Below, one piece after another: positions 45,724 to 53,224 of a DNA stretch of 64,000 nt (positions are counted from its first letter, which is position 1; each line of letters begins with the position of its first letter). The stretch lies in contig NZ_CP109327.1 of assembly GCF_035918155.1 (NCBI RefSeq), forward strand, positions 1,054,001 to 1,118,000. The letters are read 5' to 3'. The DNA comes from Streptomyces sp. NBC_01591 (GTDB taxonomy: Bacteria > Actinomycetota > Actinomycetes > Streptomycetales > Streptomycetaceae). The notes beneath the pieces were generated by a model that made no database searches, was not told the origin of the DNA, and worked only from the letters and a program-made list of their open reading frames with translations. The position numbers and the translations under genes were made by a program.

Positions 45724-46927
45724 GCGGACGGCCCTACCGGGGGGACCGGGCGGAAACACCGCCGCACCTCCGTCGGCCCGCCTCCGTTCCGCCCTGACCG
45801 TGTTCTTCGCCCTCGACGGTTTCCTCTTCGCCGGCTGGGTGGTCCGTATCCCGGCCATCAAGCACCAGACCGGCGCCTCCGCCGCCACCCTGGGCCTCGC
45901 CCTGCTCGGAGTGTCCGCCGGGGCGGTGGTCACCATGATGCTCACCGGCCGGCTGTGCCGGCGCTTCGGCAGCCATCCGGTGACCGTGGTCTGCGGCGTG
46001 CTGCTCTCGCTCGCCATCGCCCTGCCCGCCCAGACGCATTCGGCGCTCGCGCTCGGCCTGGTCCTGCTGGTCTTCGGTGCCGCGTACGGCGGGATCAACG
46101 TGGCGATGAACAGCGCGGCGGTCGATCTGGTCGCCGCCCTGAGGCGACCCGTGATGCCCGGCTTCCACGCCGCCTTCAGCCTCGGCGGCATGGTCGGCGC
46201 CGGACTCGGCGGACTGGTCGCGGGCGGCCTCTCCCCCGCCACCCACCTCTACGTCCTCACCGGGGTCGGACTCCTGGTCACCGCGGCGGCGGGGCCGGTG
46301 CTGCTGCGCCACCCGGCGCCCCGGCCCGCGGTCGGGGCCGATGGCACCGGGGCGCCGCGTCGACTGAGCGGAAGGGCCCGCCGGCTGGTGCTCCTGTTCG
46401 GCGTGATCGCGCTCTGCACCGCCTACGGCGAAGGCGCACTGGCCGACTGGGGCGCCCTCCATCTCGAACAGGACCTGCACGCCCACCCCGGCGTCGCGGC
46501 CGCCGGCTACTCCTTGTTCGCGCTGACCATGACGGCGGGCCGGCTCAGCGGAACGGCGCTGCTCGAACGGCTCGGCCAGACCCGCACCCTCGTCGCGGGC
46601 GGTGCGACGGCCGCCGCCGGGATGCTGCTCGGCTCGCTCGCCCCCACCACATGGGCGGCCCTCCTCGGCTTCGCCGTCACCGGTCTCGGCCTGGCCAACA
46701 TCTTCCCGGTCGCGGTCGGCCGGGCCGGTGAACTGGCCGGGCCCGGCGGGGTCGCCGCCGCATCGACGCTCGGCTACGGCGGCATGCTGCTCGGGCCGCC
46801 CGCCATCGGCTTCCTGACCGACTGGTTCTCGCTCCCGGTGGCCCTCACCACGGTGGCTCTGCTGGCCACCGCGGCCGCGGCACTGGGGTACGGAGCACGC
46901 AACGCGACCCACGCGGGAGTGGCCTGA
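45704..46927 (+). CDS. MFS transporter (sugar-efflux/FucP-like type)
   Basis: 407-residue carrier with about 12 helices. LTVFFALDGFLFAGWVVRIP and AIKHQTGASAATLGLALLGV in the first half, then FGAAYGGINVAMNSAAVDLV, AYGEGALADWGALHLEQDLH and a GLGLANIFPVAVGRAGELAG helix, are typical of the YbjJ/FucP-like group annotated as sugar or drug MFS transporters. GTG 45704 is chosen because TATGCT lies 6 bases upstream. It is divergent from the ROK regulator gene, indicating a sugar-controlled transporter; the substrate is unknown. Confidence 0.85.
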   Translation: MPQLNKLRTALPGGPGGNTAAPPSARLRSALTVFFALDGFLFAGWVVRIPAIKHQTGASAATLGLALLGVSAGAVVTMMLTGRLCRRFGSHPVTVVCGVLLSLAIALPAQTHSALALGLVLLVFGAAYGGINVAMNSAAVDLVAALRRPVMPGFHAAFSLGGMVGAGLGGLVAGGLSPATHLYVLTGVGLLVTAAAGPVLLRHPAPRPAVGADGTGAPRRLSGRARRLVLLFGVIALCTAYGEGALADWGALHLEQDLHAHPGVAAAGYSLFALTMTAGRLSGTALLERLGQTRTLVAGGATAAAGMLLGSLAPTTWAALLGFAVTGLGLANIFPVAVGRAGELAGPGGVAAASTLGYGGMLLGPPAIGFLTDWFSLPVALTTVALLATAAAALGYGARNATHAGVA

Positions 46928-46970
46928 CTCACCGCGCCGAGAAGCCCGGACCGCTGGCACAATCGAAGCC

Positions 46971-47726
46971 ATGGAGATCACGGACCACATCAAGTCGCTG
47001 GCCGTCGAAGGACAGTTGCTGGCGGCCGCCGCGCAGGAGGCGGGGACCGGGGCCCGGGTGCCGACGTGTCCGGACTGGCGGGTGCGCGATCTGCTGCGCC
47101 ACACCGGGATGGTGCACCGCTGGGCGACCGCGTTCGTCGTCGACGGCCACACCTCGTACCACCCCGACGGCGGGGAACCCGATCTGGACGGGCCGGAACT
47201 GCTCGACTGGTTCCGCGAGGGCCACGGCCTCCTGATGGACGCACTGGGCACCGCACCGGCCGGGCTGGAGTGCTGGACCTTCCTGCCCGCGCCGTCGCCC
47301 CTTGCCTTCTGGGCCCGACGGCAGGCGCACGAGACCACGATCCACCGGGTGGACGCGGAGTCGGCCCGGGGCGGGCGTCCGTCACCGGTTCCGGCCGCTC
47401 ACGCGGTGGACGGGATCGACGAGTTGCTGCGCGGATTCCATGCCCGCCGGACGAGCCGGGTACGCACCTCGGCGCCGCGCTCCCTCCGGGTACGCGCCAC
47501 GGACGCCGACGCCGTCTGGACCGTACGGCTCTCGCCGGAACCGCCGCAGGCCGTGCGGACGGACGCAGCACTCGAAGAGGGAGCCGTGGACTGCGAGTTG
47601 AGCGCGTCGGCCGCGGAGCTCTACCTGACGCTCTGGAACCGGCTGCCGCTCACCGCGATCACCGTGACGGGCGACCCGGAGCCCGCCCGGACCTGGTGCG
47701 AGAAGTCCGGAGTCACCTGGTCCTGA
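46971..47726 (+). CDS. Maleylpyruvate isomerase-family mycothiol-dependent enzyme
   Basis: 251-residue DinB-like four-helix-bundle protein. RVPTCPDWRVRDLLRHTGMV (first metal-binding His) and LAFWARRQAHETTIHRVDAE (second His pair) are the metal-site motifs of the mycothiol-dependent maleylpyruvate isomerase family. The C-terminal SCP2-like part (VDCELSASAAELYLTLWNRL) is also present. Mycothiol-dependent S-transferase or isomerase chemistry is likely, with unknown substrate, and use of mycothiol fits an actinomycete. CACAAT 7 bases upstream of ATG 46971 is a near-consensus leaderless box. Confidence 0.85.
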   Translation: MEITDHIKSLAVEGQLLAAAAQEAGTGARVPTCPDWRVRDLLRHTGMVHRWATAFVVDGHTSYHPDGGEPDLDGPELLDWFREGHGLLMDALGTAPAGLECWTFLPAPSPLAFWARRQAHETTIHRVDAESARGGRPSPVPAAHAVDGIDELLRGFHARRTSRVRTSAPRSLRVRATDADAVWTVRLSPEPPQAVRTDAALEEGAVDCELSASAAELYLTLWNRLPLTAITVTGDPEPARTWCEKSGVTWS

Positions 47727-47762
47727 CCCCCGGCCGGGGCGGGCCGGCGTCCGACGCCGCGC

Positions 47763-48164
47763 TCAGTCCTCCGGCCCGTTCAGCATCCGGGCGAGCACCG
47801 ACCTCTGCAGCGGTTTCACCTCGGCATGGCGCGCCCGGCCCTTCGCCGTCAGCTCCACCCGGACGCCTCGCCGGTCCTCGCTGCACATCCCCCGGCACAC
47901 GAGGTCGTCCTTCTCCAGCCGCGCGACCAGACGGGACAGCGCACTCTGGCTGAGATGGACCCGGGAGGCCAGGTCCTGTACACGATAGGCGGAGCCGCCG
48001 TCCTCGGACGCGCCCTCCGCCAGCACATCGAGCACCTCGAAATCGCTGGCGCCGAGGCCGTGCCGGTGCAGCTCGCGGTCGAGCTCACAGAGCGTCCTGG
48101 CGTGCAGCGCGAGGATGTCCCGCCACTCGTCGACGAGCACCCGCTCGGACTTGTTCGCTGCCAT
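47763..48164 (-). CDS. MarR-family transcriptional regulator
   Basis: 133-residue winged-helix repressor: LGASDFEVLDVLAEGASEDG, recognition helix LASRVHLSQSALSRLVARLE and wing CSEDRRGVRVELTAKGRARH, all typical of MarR. It diverges from a DHA2-type multidrug transporter, the classical arrangement in which MarR represses the efflux gene. TAACGT six bases before ATG 48164 indicates a leaderless transcript. Confidence 0.9.
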   Translation of the reverse strand: MAANKSERVLVDEWRDILALHARTLCELDRELHRHGLGASDFEVLDVLAEGASEDGGSAYRVQDLASRVHLSQSALSRLVARLEKDDLVCRGMCSEDRRGVRVELTAKGRARHAEVKPLQRSVLARMLNGPED

Positions 48165-48170
48165 AACCGC

Positions 48171-48176
48171 ACGTTA
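48171..48176 (-). promoter_or_regulatory. -10 box of leaderless promoter (TAACGT)
   Basis: Six bases upstream of the MarR gene ATG at 48164. Confidence 0.5.
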
Positions 48177-48217
48177 GCAGAGATGAGGCCAATTGTTGCG
48201 TCGGAATTAAATGCACT

Positions 48218-48240
48218 TACATTCAATGCATGTGCATGTA
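48218..48240. promoter_or_regulatory. Candidate MarR operator (TACATTCA-N7-TGCATGTA)
   Basis: An imperfect palindrome with 8-base arms matching at 7 positions. It overlaps the first two bases of the TACTGT box (48239-48244) of the divergent transporter promoter. Confidence 0.5.
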
Positions 48241-48244
48241 CTGT
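48239..48244 (+). promoter_or_regulatory. -10 box of leaderless promoter (TACTGT)
   Basis: Seven bases upstream of the DHA2 transporter ATG at 48252; it overlaps the end of the MarR-type palindrome. Confidence 0.5.
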
Positions 48245-48251
48245 GCTCCGC

Positions 48252-49757
48252 ATGACCACTCCGCTCAACGTCCCCGATTCCCATGAGCGTTGGAGCCCGC
48301 GCCTGTGGGGCACTCTTCTCGTGCTCTGCGCCGCGATGTTCCTGGACGCCCTCGACGTCTCCATGGTCGGCGTCGCGCTGCCGTCCATCGCCGACGATCT
48401 CGGACTGACCACTTCGACCCTTCAGTGGATCGTCAGCGGCTACATCCTCGGTTACGGCGGGCTGCTGCTCCTCGGCGGCCGGGCTGCCGATCTGCTGGGC
48501 AGGCGCCAGGTCTTCCTCGTCGCACTCGCCGTCTTCGCCCTCGCCTCGCTGCTCGGCGGCTTCGTCGACTCCGGACCGCTGCTGATCGCCAGTCGCTTCA
48601 TCAAGGGACTGAGCGCCGCCTTCACCGCGCCGGCCGGGCTCTCGATCATCACCACCACGTTCAAGGAGGGCCCGCAGCGCAATCGCGCCCTGTCCATCTA
48701 CACCACCTGCGCGGCCACCGGTTTCTCCATGGGCCTGGTCCTCTCGGGTCTGCTCACCCAGCTGTCCTGGCGGTGGACGATGCTGCTGCCCGCCCCGATC
48801 GCCCTGATCGCCCTGATCGTGGGTCTCAAGCTGATCCCGCACAGCGAACGCGAGGACACCCACCGCGGCTACGACCTGCCGGGCGCCATCACCGGCACGG
48901 CCTCCATGCTGCTGCTGGTGTTCACGGTCGTGCAGGCACCCGGGGCCGGCTGGACCTCCGCCCGCACGCTGCTCTCGTTCCTCGCCGTCGCCGTGCTGCT
49001 CACCGTCTTCGTCACCATCGAACGGCGCACCTCGAACCCGCTGATCCGCCTCGGGGTGCTGCGCTCCGGGAGCCAGGTCAGGGCGCAGTTGGGCGCCGCG
49101 GCGTTCTTCGGCAGTTACGTGGGCTTCCAGTTCCTCGTCACCCAGTACATGCAGTCGCTGCTGGGCTGGTCCGCACTGGAGACCGCGCTGGCCTTCCTGC
49201 CCGCGGGGGTGCTGGTCGCCCTCTCCTCGACGAAGATCGGTGATGTGGTGGACCGGTTCGGGACACCGCGCGTCATCGCGGCCGGCTTCACGTTCCTCGT
49301 CATCGGCTACGCGCTCTTCCTGCGGATCACGCTCACTCCGTCGTACGCCGTGGTGATCCTGCCGTCCATGCTGCTGCTCGGCGCGGCCTGCGCGCTGACC
49401 TTCCCCTCGCTCAACATCCAGGCGACCAACGGGGTGGACGACGACGAACAGGGCATGGTGTCGGGTCTGCTGAACACCTCGATCCAGGTCGGGGGCGCGA
49501 TCTTCCTGGCGATCGTGACCGCGGTGATCACGGCGCACGGCAGCGGCGACGGATCGCGCCAGGCGGTCCTGGACAGCTACCGGCCCGGCCTGGTGGTGGT
49601 GACCGTGGTCGCGTTCGCCGGGCTGCTGATCACGCTCACCGGTCTGCGGCGGAACCGGCCCGTTCAGCACACCGTGCTGGTCGCGTCGTCGGAGATGGAC
49701 CGCGCGGCCGAGGCCGGGACGACGGCCCCCGCGCAGAAGGTGTCCGTGCAGGACTGA
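48252..49757 (+). CDS. MFS drug efflux transporter, DHA2 family
   Basis: 501-residue antiporter with 14 predicted helices. AAMFLDALDVSMVGVALPSI (helix 1, motif D1) and LLLLGGRAADLLGRRQVFLV (motif A), then STYTTCAATGFSMGLVL-like motif C region, mark the DHA2 drug:H+ antiporter family. The long C-terminal half ends in a polar tail. ATG 48252 is set by a TACTGT box 7 bases upstream. Divergent from a MarR repressor gene, with a palindrome between them, so inducible efflux of toxic compounds is likely. A strong hairpin follows. Confidence 0.9.
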   Translation: MTTPLNVPDSHERWSPRLWGTLLVLCAAMFLDALDVSMVGVALPSIADDLGLTTSTLQWIVSGYILGYGGLLLLGGRAADLLGRRQVFLVALAVFALASLLGGFVDSGPLLIASRFIKGLSAAFTAPAGLSIITTTFKEGPQRNRALSIYTTCAATGFSMGLVLSGLLTQLSWRWTMLLPAPIALIALIVGLKLIPHSEREDTHRGYDLPGAITGTASMLLLVFTVVQAPGAGWTSARTLLSFLAVAVLLTVFVTIERRTSNPLIRLGVLRSGSQVRAQLGAAAFFGSYVGFQFLVTQYMQSLLGWSALETALAFLPAGVLVALSSTKIGDVVDRFGTPRVIAAGFTFLVIGYALFLRITLTPSYAVVILPSMLLLGAACALTFPSLNIQATNGVDDDEQGMVSGLLNTSIQVGGAIFLAIVTAVITAHGSGDGSRQAVLDSYRPGLVVVTVVAFAGLLITLTGLRRNRPVQHTVLVASSEMDRAAEAGTTAPAQKVSVQD

Positions 49758-49778
49758 CCACCGGGCGAGGGGGACGGT

Positions 49779-49820
49779 GCGGTGCCCGGCCGGGGCGATT
49801 GCCCGTCGGCCGGGCACCGC
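49779..49820. terminator. Bidirectional hairpin terminator
   Basis: A perfect 14-bp stem (49779-49792 with 49807-49820) and a 14-base loop, between the convergent DHA2 transporter and response regulator genes. Confidence 0.8.
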
Positions 49821-49840
49821 GCCTGTGCACTGCCGCGAGC

Positions 49841-50506
49841 TCAGCCGAGCCAGCCCGGCCGCACCAGCCCCGACTCGTAGGCGAGCACGACGAGTTGGGC
49901 CCGGTCGCGGGCCCCCAGCTTCACCATGGTGCGGCTGACGTGGGTCTTGGCGGTGAGCGGGCTGACGACCAGCCGTCGGGCGATCTCCTCGTTGGAGAGC
50001 CCTATGCCGACGAGCGCCATCACCTCCCGCTCCCGTTCGGTGAGTTCGCGCAGTCCGGTCGATGCCGCGGGCTCCTTGGAACGGGCCGCGAACTCGGCGA
50101 TCAGGCGCCGGGTGACCCCCGGCGAGAGCAGAGCGTCGCCGCCCACCACCGCGCGTACGGCGCGCAGCAGTTCGTCCGGTTCGGTGTCCTTGACGAGAAA
50201 GCCGGAGGCCCCGGCCCGGATCGCCTCGAAGACGTACTCGTCGAGCTCGAAGGTGGTGAGCATGACCACCTTGACGTCGTCCAGCCGGGCGTCCCCGGTG
50301 ATGGCGCGGGTCGCGGCGAGGCCGTCGAGACGCGGCATCCGGATGTCCATCAGCACGATGTCGGGCCGCAGTTCGCTCACCATGCGCACGGCTGCCGCGC
50401 CGTCGGCGGCCTCCCCCGCCACCTCGATGTCGGGCTGGGCGTCCAGCAGGGCCCGGAAGCCCGCCCGGACCAAAGACTGGTCGTCGGCGAGCAGTACGCG
50501 GATCAC
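49841..50506 (-). CDS. Two-component response regulator, NarL/LuxR family
   Basis: 221-residue DNA-binding regulator. The receiver domain has the acidic pair (LLADDQSLVRAGF), the phosphorylated Asp in PDIVLMDIRMPRLDG (about residue 53) and the conserved Lys in GASGFLVKDTEPDE. The C-terminal LuxR helix-turn-helix has LTEREREVMALVGIGLSNEE and SPLTAKTHVSRTMVKLGARD. It overlaps the 3' end of the histidine kinase gene by 4 bases, so the two form one system. Confidence 0.93.
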   Translation of the reverse strand: MIRVLLADDQSLVRAGFRALLDAQPDIEVAGEAADGAAAVRMVSELRPDIVLMDIRMPRLDGLAATRAITGDARLDDVKVVMLTTFELDEYVFEAIRAGASGFLVKDTEPDELLRAVRAVVGGDALLSPGVTRRLIAEFAARSKEPAASTGLRELTEREREVMALVGIGLSNEEIARRLVVSPLTAKTHVSRTMVKLGARDRAQLVVLAYESGLVRPGWLG

Positions 50507-51765
50507 GGTGTCTCCTCCTCGTCTGCCGCCGTGCCGGACGAACCGGACGGCAGCGGAAGCTCGGCGCGCACCCGGAAGCCGCCGTCGGCCCGGGGGCCCG
50601 CCTCGATCGTGCCACCCAGCGCGGCGGCCCGCTCCCGCATTCCCGCCAGTCCGTTGCCGCTGCCTCCGGCGTCGCCGCCGGTGGCGGGTCCTTCGTCGTC
50701 GATACGGAGCCGGATGCGGCCGGGCTCGTATGCGACACGGACCTGCGCGGTACGGGATCCGGAGTGCCGGACGACGTTCGTCAGCGCCTCCTGCACGATG
50801 CGGAAGGCTGCGAGATCCACGCCGGGCGGCACCGACGGGCGTACGCCGTCGGTCGCGACGGTGACGGTCAGTCCGGCGCTCGCCGCCTGCTCGACGAGCT
50901 CGGGGAGACGGTCGAGTCCGGGGGCCGGGGCTCTCGGGGCGTCTCCGGGGGCACGCAGGGTGTCGAGGACCTGGCGGACCTCGCCCAGCGCCTCCTTGCT
51001 GGCGGCCTTGATGGTGGTGAGGGCCGCACGTGCCTGCTCGGGGTCGGAGTCCAGCAACGCAAGGCCCACGCTCGACTGGACGTTGATGACGGAGATGCTG
51101 TGGGCCAGGACGTCATGGAGTTCGCGCGCGATCCGGAGCCGTTCCTCATCGGCCCGGCGCCGCTCCGCGGCCTCCCGTTCCGCCCGTCGGTCCGCCCATT
51201 GCTCACGGCGTACGCGTACGAACTCGGCGGCGGCGATGATGGCCACCACCCAGGCGGCGATGCCCAGTTCCTGTCCCCAGGCGGCGGCATGGTCGTCGGA
51301 GGGCGGCAGCCACCGGTAGAGCCAGTGCGCCACCAGGACGTATCCCAGCCACACCATGCCGACGGCCGACCAGGCGGCCCGCCGGTGTCCCGAGACGACG
51401 GCGCTGAAGCAGCCGACGGCGACGGCCAGGAAGACCGGCCCGTACGGATAGCCGGCCGCCAGATAGATCATCGCCGCGGCCGAGCTGCCGAAGGCGGCCG
51501 CCACGGGGTGACGGTGGCGCAGCAGGAGTACCGCGACGGCCAGGAAGAGCAGCAGCCGCGCGAAGAGGTCCAGCGGGGCCCGCTCGTCCACCTGCCCCCG
51601 GGCCGCGATGGTCGAGCCGATCATGACGACGGCACCGATCAGGATCGTCGACGGCCAGGGCAGCCGGGTGGCGGACCGCCCCGGCGCCCCGGTCAGCCAC
51701 CGCGGCGGCTCGCCGTGTGCCCAGGGGGGACCGCCACCGCTTCCGTGTGAGCGCTGCTCTTCCAT
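50503..51765 (-). CDS. Sensor histidine kinase, NarX/DesK-like (HisKA_3)
   Basis: About 420-residue membrane kinase that phosphorylates the adjacent NarL-type regulator. After an N-terminal cytosolic stretch come several membrane helices (STILIGAVVMIGSTIA, LLLFLAVAVLLL, and up to about residue 175), then a coiled segment (RRAEREAAERRRADEERLR), the HisKA_3 phosphoacceptor motif ARELHDVLAHSISVINVQSS and the HATPase domain ([29 protein letters not shown]). No large extracytoplasmic sensor is visible, so it may sense membrane state. ATG 51765 is preferred over GTG 51774 because TAGCGT lies 7 bases before it. Confidence 0.9.
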   Translation of the reverse strand: MEEQRSHGSGGGPPWAHGEPPRWLTGAPGRSATRLPWPSTILIGAVVMIGSTIAARGQVDERAPLDLFARLLLFLAVAVLLLRHRHPVAAAFGSSAAAMIYLAAGYPYGPVFLAVAVGCFSAVVSGHRRAAWSAVGMVWLGYVLVAHWLYRWLPPSDDHAAAWGQELGIAAWVVAIIAAAEFVRVRREQWADRRAEREAAERRRADEERLRIARELHDVLAHSISVINVQSSVGLALLDSDPEQARAALTTIKAASKEALGEVRQVLDTLRAPGDAPRAPAPGLDRLPELVEQAASAGLTVTVATDGVRPSVPPGVDLAAFRIVQEALTNVVRHSGSRTAQVRVAYEPGRIRLRIDDEGPATGGDAGGSGNGLAGMRERAAALGGTIEAGPRADGGFRVRAELPLPSGSSGTAADEEETP

Positions 51766-51772
51766 GCCGGCC

Positions 51773-51778
51773 ACGCTA
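51773..51778 (-). promoter_or_regulatory. -10 box of leaderless promoter (TAGCGT)
   Basis: Seven bases upstream of the histidine kinase ATG at 51765. Confidence 0.5.
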
Positions 51779-51859
51779 GACCGCGGGCCGCGCCCGGGGC
51801 GTCAGCCGGGCGTGGTGATCCCCCGTACTCCCCGGGGAGTACGTCGTACGGGAGAGTCC

Positions 51860-52567
51860 TCAGCCGTTCTTGCCGCCGAGCAGGCCGACCGAGCGGGCCA
51901 GTTCGGTGACGGCTTCCCGGAAGAAGATCTCTCTGGCCTCCACCACCCGGTGGAACTGGCCGAAGATCTCGAAGGAGATCAGCCCGAACAGCTGTGACCA
52001 GGCGGCAATCAGTGGGGGAGCGGCCTCCGGGGGAAGGTCCGGGGCGAAGTCGGTGACCATCCGCGCGGCCTCGGCGCGCAGATCGTCGGCGAGCGGCGGC
52101 AGAGCCAGGCCGTCCGTGCGGTAGGCGTCCGCGACCACGGCGATCAGGACGAGGCCGACGCGGGAGGCGGGGCCGATCGTCGCCTGCGGGGCCGTGTAGC
52201 CGGGCACGGGCGAGCCGTAGATCAGCGCGTATTCATGGGGGTGGGCGAGGGCCCAGTCGCGCACGGCACGGGTGACCGCGATCCAGCGGGCGAGGTGGGT
52301 GGCGGCCTCGGCACCGGCGGCTCGGTGGGCGGCCTCGGCGGCCTCGCCCACGGAGTCGTACGCGTCGACGATCAGGGCGGTGAGCAGCTCGTCCCGGCTG
52401 GGGAAGTAGCGGTAGAGGGCGGAGGACGCCATGCCGAGCTCGCGTGCGACGGCGCGCAGCGACAGCTTCGCGGCGCCCTCGGCCGCGAGCTGTTTCTTCG
52501 CCTCGTCCTTGATGGCGGCGGTGACCTCGATGCGGGCCCGTTCCCTGGCTCCTCGGACAGTACTCAT
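51860..52567 (-). CDS. TetR-family transcriptional regulator
   Basis: 235-residue repressor. The N-terminal helix-turn-helix is LSLRAVARELGMASSALYRY followed by FPSRDELLTALIVDAYDSVG. The C-terminal ligand domain has the WALAHPHEYALIYGSPVPGY motif of the TetR_C WHG-type subgroup, common in Streptomyces. It diverges from a deazaflavin-type nitroreductase gene. Two CGAGAGC...GCTCTYG palindromes lie in the intergenic region, one next to each gene, and probably bind this protein, giving auto-regulation and control of the neighbour. Confidence 0.9.
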   Translation of the reverse strand: MSTVRGARERARIEVTAAIKDEAKKQLAAEGAAKLSLRAVARELGMASSALYRYFPSRDELLTALIVDAYDSVGEAAEAAHRAAGAEAATHLARWIAVTRAVRDWALAHPHEYALIYGSPVPGYTAPQATIGPASRVGLVLIAVVADAYRTDGLALPPLADDLRAEAARMVTDFAPDLPPEAAPPLIAAWSQLFGLISFEIFGQFHRVVEAREIFFREAVTELARSVGLLGGKNG

Positions 52568-52607
52568 GGTCAGCAGTCTGCCACGGAAGCAGAGCACCGA
52601 CCAATAA

Positions 52608-52624
52608 CGAGAGCAGCGCTCTTG
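52608..52624. promoter_or_regulatory. TetR-type operator 1 (CGAGAGCAGCGCTCTTG)
   Basis: A 17-bp near-perfect palindrome 41 bases upstream of the TetR gene start. It has the same consensus as operator 2. Confidence 0.6.
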
Positions 52625-52660
52625 CTTTTGCATACCCATCCCGTGCACACTGATCTCAAG

Positions 52661-52677
52661 CGAGAGCACCGCTCTCG
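52661..52677. promoter_or_regulatory. TetR-type operator 2 (CGAGAGCACCGCTCTCG)
   Basis: A 17-bp palindrome with perfect 7-bp arms, 20 bases before the ATG of the deazaflavin-type gene at 52697. It lies 53 bp from operator 1. Confidence 0.65.
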
Positions 52678-52696
52678 AAACGCGAGGGAGTCGCCC

Positions 52697-53167
52697 ATGT
52701 CCCAGTCCCAGCCCATGCCGCAGCCGTACTACCTCCGGGCCAACGCTTTCAGCACCCGGATCAACAGCATCATCGGCTGGCTCGCCAGGCACGGCATCAG
52801 CCTTCAGGGTTCGGCCGAACTGTCGGTTCGCGGCCGCAAGAGCGGGCAGATGCAGCGCATCCCCGTAAATCCGCACACCCACCAGGGCGCGCAGTACCTC
52901 GTCTCCGCCCGGGGCCACTCCCAGTGGGTGCGCAACATGCGGGCGGCCGGCGGCGGCGAGCTGCGGGTGGGTCGGAGGGTCCGCACCTTCGAGGCCGTGG
53001 AGATCGCGGACGACGCGGAGAAGGCGTTGGCCGTCCGCACCTACCTGGGGCGGTGGGGCTGGCAGGTCAACGACTACTTCCAGGGCGTCACCGCGAAGTC
53101 CTCGGACGCCGAACTCCTGGCCGCCTGCCCGGACCACCCCGTCTTCCGGATCACCGTGGAGGGCTGA
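52697..53167 (+). CDS. Nitroreductase/deazaflavin-dependent (F420-type) oxidoreductase family protein
   Basis: 156-residue split-barrel protein. FSTRINSIIGWLARHGISLQ, LSVRGRKSGQMQRIPVNPH and YLVSARGHSQWVRNMRAAG form the cofactor-binding core of the nitroreductase/deazaflavin (DDN-like) family, which uses F420 in actinobacteria. The substrate is unknown. ATG 52697 follows GGGAG by 7 bases. It is controlled, by position, by the divergent TetR gene, with operator 2 just upstream. Confidence 0.85.
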   Translation: MSQSQPMPQPYYLRANAFSTRINSIIGWLARHGISLQGSAELSVRGRKSGQMQRIPVNPHTHQGAQYLVSARGHSQWVRNMRAAGGGELRVGRRVRTFEAVEIADDAEKALAVRTYLGRWGWQVNDYFQGVTAKSSDAELLAACPDHPVFRITVEG

Positions 53168-53224
53168 CCATGCGGCCAGGCCCTCCCGGATCCCGGGGAC
53201 CGGAAGTCGTCCGACGGACAGGTC

